Below, piece after piece: positions 59,996 to 64,000 of a stretch of 64,000 nt of DNA (within the stretch, counting starts at the first letter, position 1; each line of letters starts with the position of its first letter). Source of the DNA: Epiperipatus broadwayi (Eukaryota; Onychophora; Udeonychophora; Euonychophora; Peripatidae). The translations under genes were made by a program, and so were the position numbers. The notes below the pieces were generated by a model that worked only from the letters and a program-made list of their open reading frames with translations, was not told the DNA's origin and searched no databases. Where the stretch lies: assembly GCA_028023455.1 (NCBI GenBank), contig JAQFVV010006231.1:1631478-1695477 (forward strand). The letters run 5' to 3'.

Positions 59996-62622
59996 CTAAA
60001 TTAACCCAAGAGCTCTTGTGATTCCTAACTAACATGCTATAGCTATTTAACATTGTTTTCTTATATTTCACAACTTCATTGTGTATTTATTTTGTGTGTT
60101 TAAATATGCTCAACATTTTGCTCTCTATCCTTGGGTTAATATTTTCTATTTATAAAGCTTTCTTTTATTTTATTATGATAATGTGTCAGAATCGTCTTTG
60201 ACCGAGTGAACTATTCCCTCTATTGAAAATAAGACGCCGCTATTAAGGCATATTTTAAATTTATAATTTTCCAATTTTATTGTCTTGCAAATCACTCGTT
60301 TGAGGGCGATTCTTTTCTTTAATGTAACATAATCACATAGTTTAAAATCTACATGTTATTGATTTTAATCTAATATAAGAGTATGTGCGAAGTCAGTGAT
60401 TAAATGTGTCCCCAAATGCATGATTGCGTATATAAATCTATACTTACTTTTCAAACCCGCAAGCATGCATTTTCCTATTTTAATTACCGTGTTCTACTTT
60501 CATTATAAAGTTCATCATTGACGTCGAGAATGTGCGGACCCTCTTAAATGAATTTCGGGAATTTGATTGGGCATTTCTCTTAATCCAAGTAAAACCCATT
60601 TAGTATGTTTTATATACACTAGTCTCGTATTGCTGGTACATGAATTGGTTGTTGAGACCGCTTTGTTTTATTTTTCCAAGGATTCTTTACACGGCAAAGT
60701 CCGTTCTTTTCGCTTATTGCAAGTTTCCAGGCAGAGGGTGTTCACCAATGACACCCCTGGGAATTAAACGCAATCATCACACAGTCACTAAGTTTCAGCT
60801 GTTCGTCAAAATACTTTCCTACGGGTTAGCGGCGAGATGCCCTCCGTAATTATTCCGGATCTTCAATATTGTTTCATTTTATATTTATTTTACAAAGCAT
60901 CCGTGACTTAAACGAGTCACACCCTCCAACTTTATAAATTCACTATCAGCAATACTGACCTCCCAATACAAATCTATTATTATTATTCTCAAATAAATGC
61001 TTTGATCCCATTCCCACGTTTGCTTAGTAAGCTTTAGTCCGTACTATTCTCGAAATCAATAAATATTTTAGAACATTTAATTTCAAATATTGTCTTAAAC
61101 TTGTCTATTTACTCAAAGCACCTCACACATGTTCCTATCTTGTCAAGCACATTATCGTAACACTATTAGCCCGAGGAATAGAATATATCACTCTGTTTTA
61201 AAACCTTTTGTCATTACTGAAATATAAATGCCAACAATTATTTAATACGCGTCCCTGTCTCATATAAGCAGACAGTGGCGTTTTATATATTTATATAAAT
61301 AAATTGTGTGAAATTATTTAAAACTAAATTTTATCTATTATTTTATTTGATTCCTATCACTGTCTCGGTCTATATATATTTTCTGCATTTCTTTTATAAA
61401 TCCATAGACATTAATTAGCCACCCAAACTTATCTTAGTATAGAGTCTTTTGTTTCTCCCTGACCACCAGGCACCGGTAAAAGGTTATACTAGTTGTAGCA
61501 TCAGATGCGTTATCACACAGGTGGCGCTGTGAAATTTGGACTTTAGATTCGAACTTAGTATATCTAGAAGGCAACCCCTCCTAGAATGTTCAGTTTAGTG
61601 TCTGGGGTTTGAATTATGCAGTGTGTTAGCGAGATAGACGATTCTGACCGTTACATTATATAGTCATATGGGTCTGAACTCAATTCAGCACCCATACATT
61701 TTGGTGTCTTTGGCTCTTAAACAACCATAGCCACCACTATTCTATTAGGCAGGATTGGTGTTAAACCACTAATATAGAGATGGTGATCATGTGATACTTT
61801 ATATATTCTGTGTGTACTCAATATTATAAAAGTATAGTTTTATTGTACTGCTACCTGGTTAAATTATTAACCGTATTTCTATAAAACACAGCTTATTCTA
61901 TCCTGCTATTTTAACTAGAGCAAAATGCTGGCGTCTACGACACAATTTGTCAAGCAATATGCAAATACAATATTAATAATATTTTAAATAAATCTTGAAT
62001 TATTTTTAATGGATAAGCTAAACTAACATTTTTTAAAATATATATATTATTTTTTTCTTGTCTATTCACAAGCAGACTTCTGAAAGCCACAGATTAATTT
62101 TGAGTTATCATTTAAATTCAAACGAAAAGATAAAAGAAAAATCTCATGACAAATAACTAGCCAGCCGTCTGTTTAAAAGTAATCCTTAGATATTTGGATT
62201 CTTAAAACTCACCTGATCTTGGCAGTCAATCGTTCAACTTTTAAAATGTAATAATTTATTTTGATTCTTTGTTGATCAAAATACTGTAATATATATATAT
62301 ATTTCAGCCATTACAAATGTCATTCAAAGAAAATTAATGTTGTTTGTTTGCTTTGGATTATATTCAAAACAAAAACTAAAAAGAAATTGTACAAACGGAT
62401 CAATTTAGAACTTGATTTTAAGTCAGTTTCGTGATTAAAATCAAACCATAATATTTAACAAATATTGCCTTGCCAGATAATATAATTAGGAACCTGTTGT
62501 AATGGTGTCAAAAAAAAAAAATACAAAGTACAAAAAGCAATATATATATATAATTTGTTTTTATTTGCAAATAAATAAAGTATATTTCACATCACATTTT
62601 AATGGTAAAATATTTATTTTTT
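59996..62622. other. Low-repeat region, less AT-rich in places
   Basis: Between about 60480 and 60860 and between about 61430 and 61760 the sequence is noticeably richer in CpG and GC and looks unique. Short open frames (for example 60640-60849 on plus) are not convincing. It could hold regulatory sequence near the candidate exon, but I cannot show it. Confidence 0.35.
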
Positions 62623-62855
62623 GACGTGAAGATGCCAGTGATCGTGGTAACAGGCATACTGATGGGGGTGATGATTGACATATCTTTTGCAGGGTGCCCT
62701 TTTTTTTCTGGTTGGAAATTCTGTCACTATTAGCAAATGGGATCTATAGTTGCTTCCTTTTATTAGACACCTTCTCTTCATTAGAAGATAGGCTGAGGCT
62801 CTGGAGTAGTTTCTTGATGAATTGTAGGACTCTCATATTCTTCACTTTGTCTGTA
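62623..62855 (-). CDS. Weak coding candidate, minus strand
   Basis: Less AT-rich than its flanks. One minus frame is open for about 75 codons, ending TAA at 62623-62625, with a basic, His-rich end (VNHHPHQYACYHDHWHLHVK). Another frame, between an acceptor-like TTTAATACAG and a donor-like GAGAAGGTGTCT, reads DKVKNMRVLQFIKKLLQSLS, an amphipathic-looking stretch. The two readings exclude each other and neither matches a family I know. It may be a chance frame. Confidence 0.2.
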
Positions 62856-64000
62856 TTAAACTGATAAATTGGGATTGTGGGTAATAATTCAGTCATCACA
62901 TACAATTATTTATTCTTATCACTTAAAAGATAGATATAGGGAAGGTTTACATTTCGATTTTAGCCAAAATGACATCACTTAATTCAGCAAAATTGTGAGT
63001 CTAAATTAAGTTAGGAACTCAATACTGCTGATTAAAAATATTGTAGTGATATTTATTTCAGAGTATCTTCTTTGAGTTGCTTTTGTTTTTTCCAGATTCA
63101 TTTTTGCATTTTTCTTTTTGACTCCCAAGTAAAACGTCTTAACTAATATATCATTCATTGTTTTATGTCTGCCATAACTTGTTTTGTTTTATTTAATGAT
63201 GGCAATCCCCTTAATTTGCTATCTTTCATAATTTTGAGAAAAAAAATTATCAGTTTCTTGCAATCAACTACTATTTGATTATATTAAATGTCTAAGCAAG
63301 TTGTTAATTACATTTTAAAAATAATTTGTAACATATTTAAAATTTCCAAATGAAATAATTCATTATTTTGATATTAGTGAAAATTTTTATTGTTGTTAGT
63401 AATTTTGAAGTTAATAATGATTTTTGTAAATTGACTTATGTTTAGGAACAGATATTTCATTCTGTTTATTCAACTTCAAACCATCTGTTGTAAACTTGAT
63501 TAATCATTAAATCCTGGTCCTTAGTTGCCATAATCCATATCCCAGACTAGTTTTTGTTTATCACCATGTTCTTTGATTCTTTAAGCTGTTTTTGAACATA
63601 TACTAAACTATGTTTCAAATTGTCAAAACCGAATTTTAAATTTATTAAATTTTGCTGACCTATTGTAAGAGATGAAGGGTCTGTTAAATATATAATTGAA
63701 TGCTTTGCTCTCCAGAACCCTCTAGTTTATTACTATACCAAACCCCACAGTGCAAAAGTTATCAAATGGTATATTGTTCAGGAGGTCGTAAGTTTATGTA
63801 TCAATGGTGACAAAAGCTGACTCACATTTCATGGACCTTAAGCTTGACTGTCTGTAAATTTACCATTGAATCAGTATGCAGCGAAAATATTTTTAAATGT
63901 ACACTCATTATGTAAATGTTTTTAAAAATCATATTATTCTCCTTTATATGTATATATCAGTTTAACTTAGTGATTTAAGTATCTTTCCAATTATGTGGTT
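62856..64000. other. AT-rich spacer to the right edge
   Basis: No feature recognised. Confidence 0.4.

Noticed and set aside
60567-60849. Two overlapping plus open frames of 66-69 codons in a GC-richer patch
   Set aside because: No recognised motif, no splice signals that fit, and the two frames conflict.

Overview
The window is AT-rich (roughly three quarters A+T by eye) animal nuclear DNA dominated by transposable elements. Evidence for a metazoan, possibly a mollusc or cephalopod: several non-LTR (LINE) clades in decay, tRNA-derived SINEs (one with a tRNA-Lys-like head), hAT-like and foldback MITEs, abundant TA/GATA/TTA microsatellites, and no compact gene arrays. The host lineage is an inference. 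No complete host gene can be shown. One short GC-rich minus-strand stretch (59799-59995) looks like a real spliced exon.

Layout. 1-6.0 kb: two RTE-type LINE relics on + and AT-rich spacer. 6.0-9.0 kb: a tRNA-derived SINE, a LINE C-terminal fragment, a large foldback element and a hAT-like MITE with an 8-bp target duplication. 11.9-13.6 kb: a GC-richer, 5'-truncated Tx1/L1-like LINE on minus. 16.7-21.9 kb: a very old full-length copy of the same superfamily on minus, bounded by a 21-bp imperfect target duplication. 22-24.9 kb: AT-rich DNA with a strong 52-bp hairpin.

24.9-41.1 kb is the most striking part. Six LINE copies from at least two unrelated clades are each bounded on both sides by (TTA)n microsatellite. 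Three plus-strand CR1/Jockey-group copies (P1, P2, P3) and three minus-strand Tx1/L1-like copies (T1, T2, T3) sit in series, separated only by TTA-type arrays of 28 to about 630 bp. T3 keeps an uninterrupted 1076-residue endonuclease/reverse-transcriptase ORF. Its ORF1, and that of T1, encodes a CCHC zinc knuckle followed by an AT-hook (PGRP) and an acidic tail. My reading is that both clades insert preferentially into (TTA)n and nest in each other's flanking repeats, and that the Tx1-like ORF1 AT-hook may help target AT-rich DNA.

41.1-53.1 kb: tRNA-like SINEs of two families, a 26-bp-TIR MITE, a compound inverted-repeat cluster around a GATA/GGTA/GGTG microsatellite, and a third RTE relic on minus. 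53-64 kb: mostly unique-looking AT-rich DNA, with one good and one weak minus-strand coding candidate and an interspersed repeat near 58.7 kb. All clade names come from protein motifs read by eye; no database was searched.
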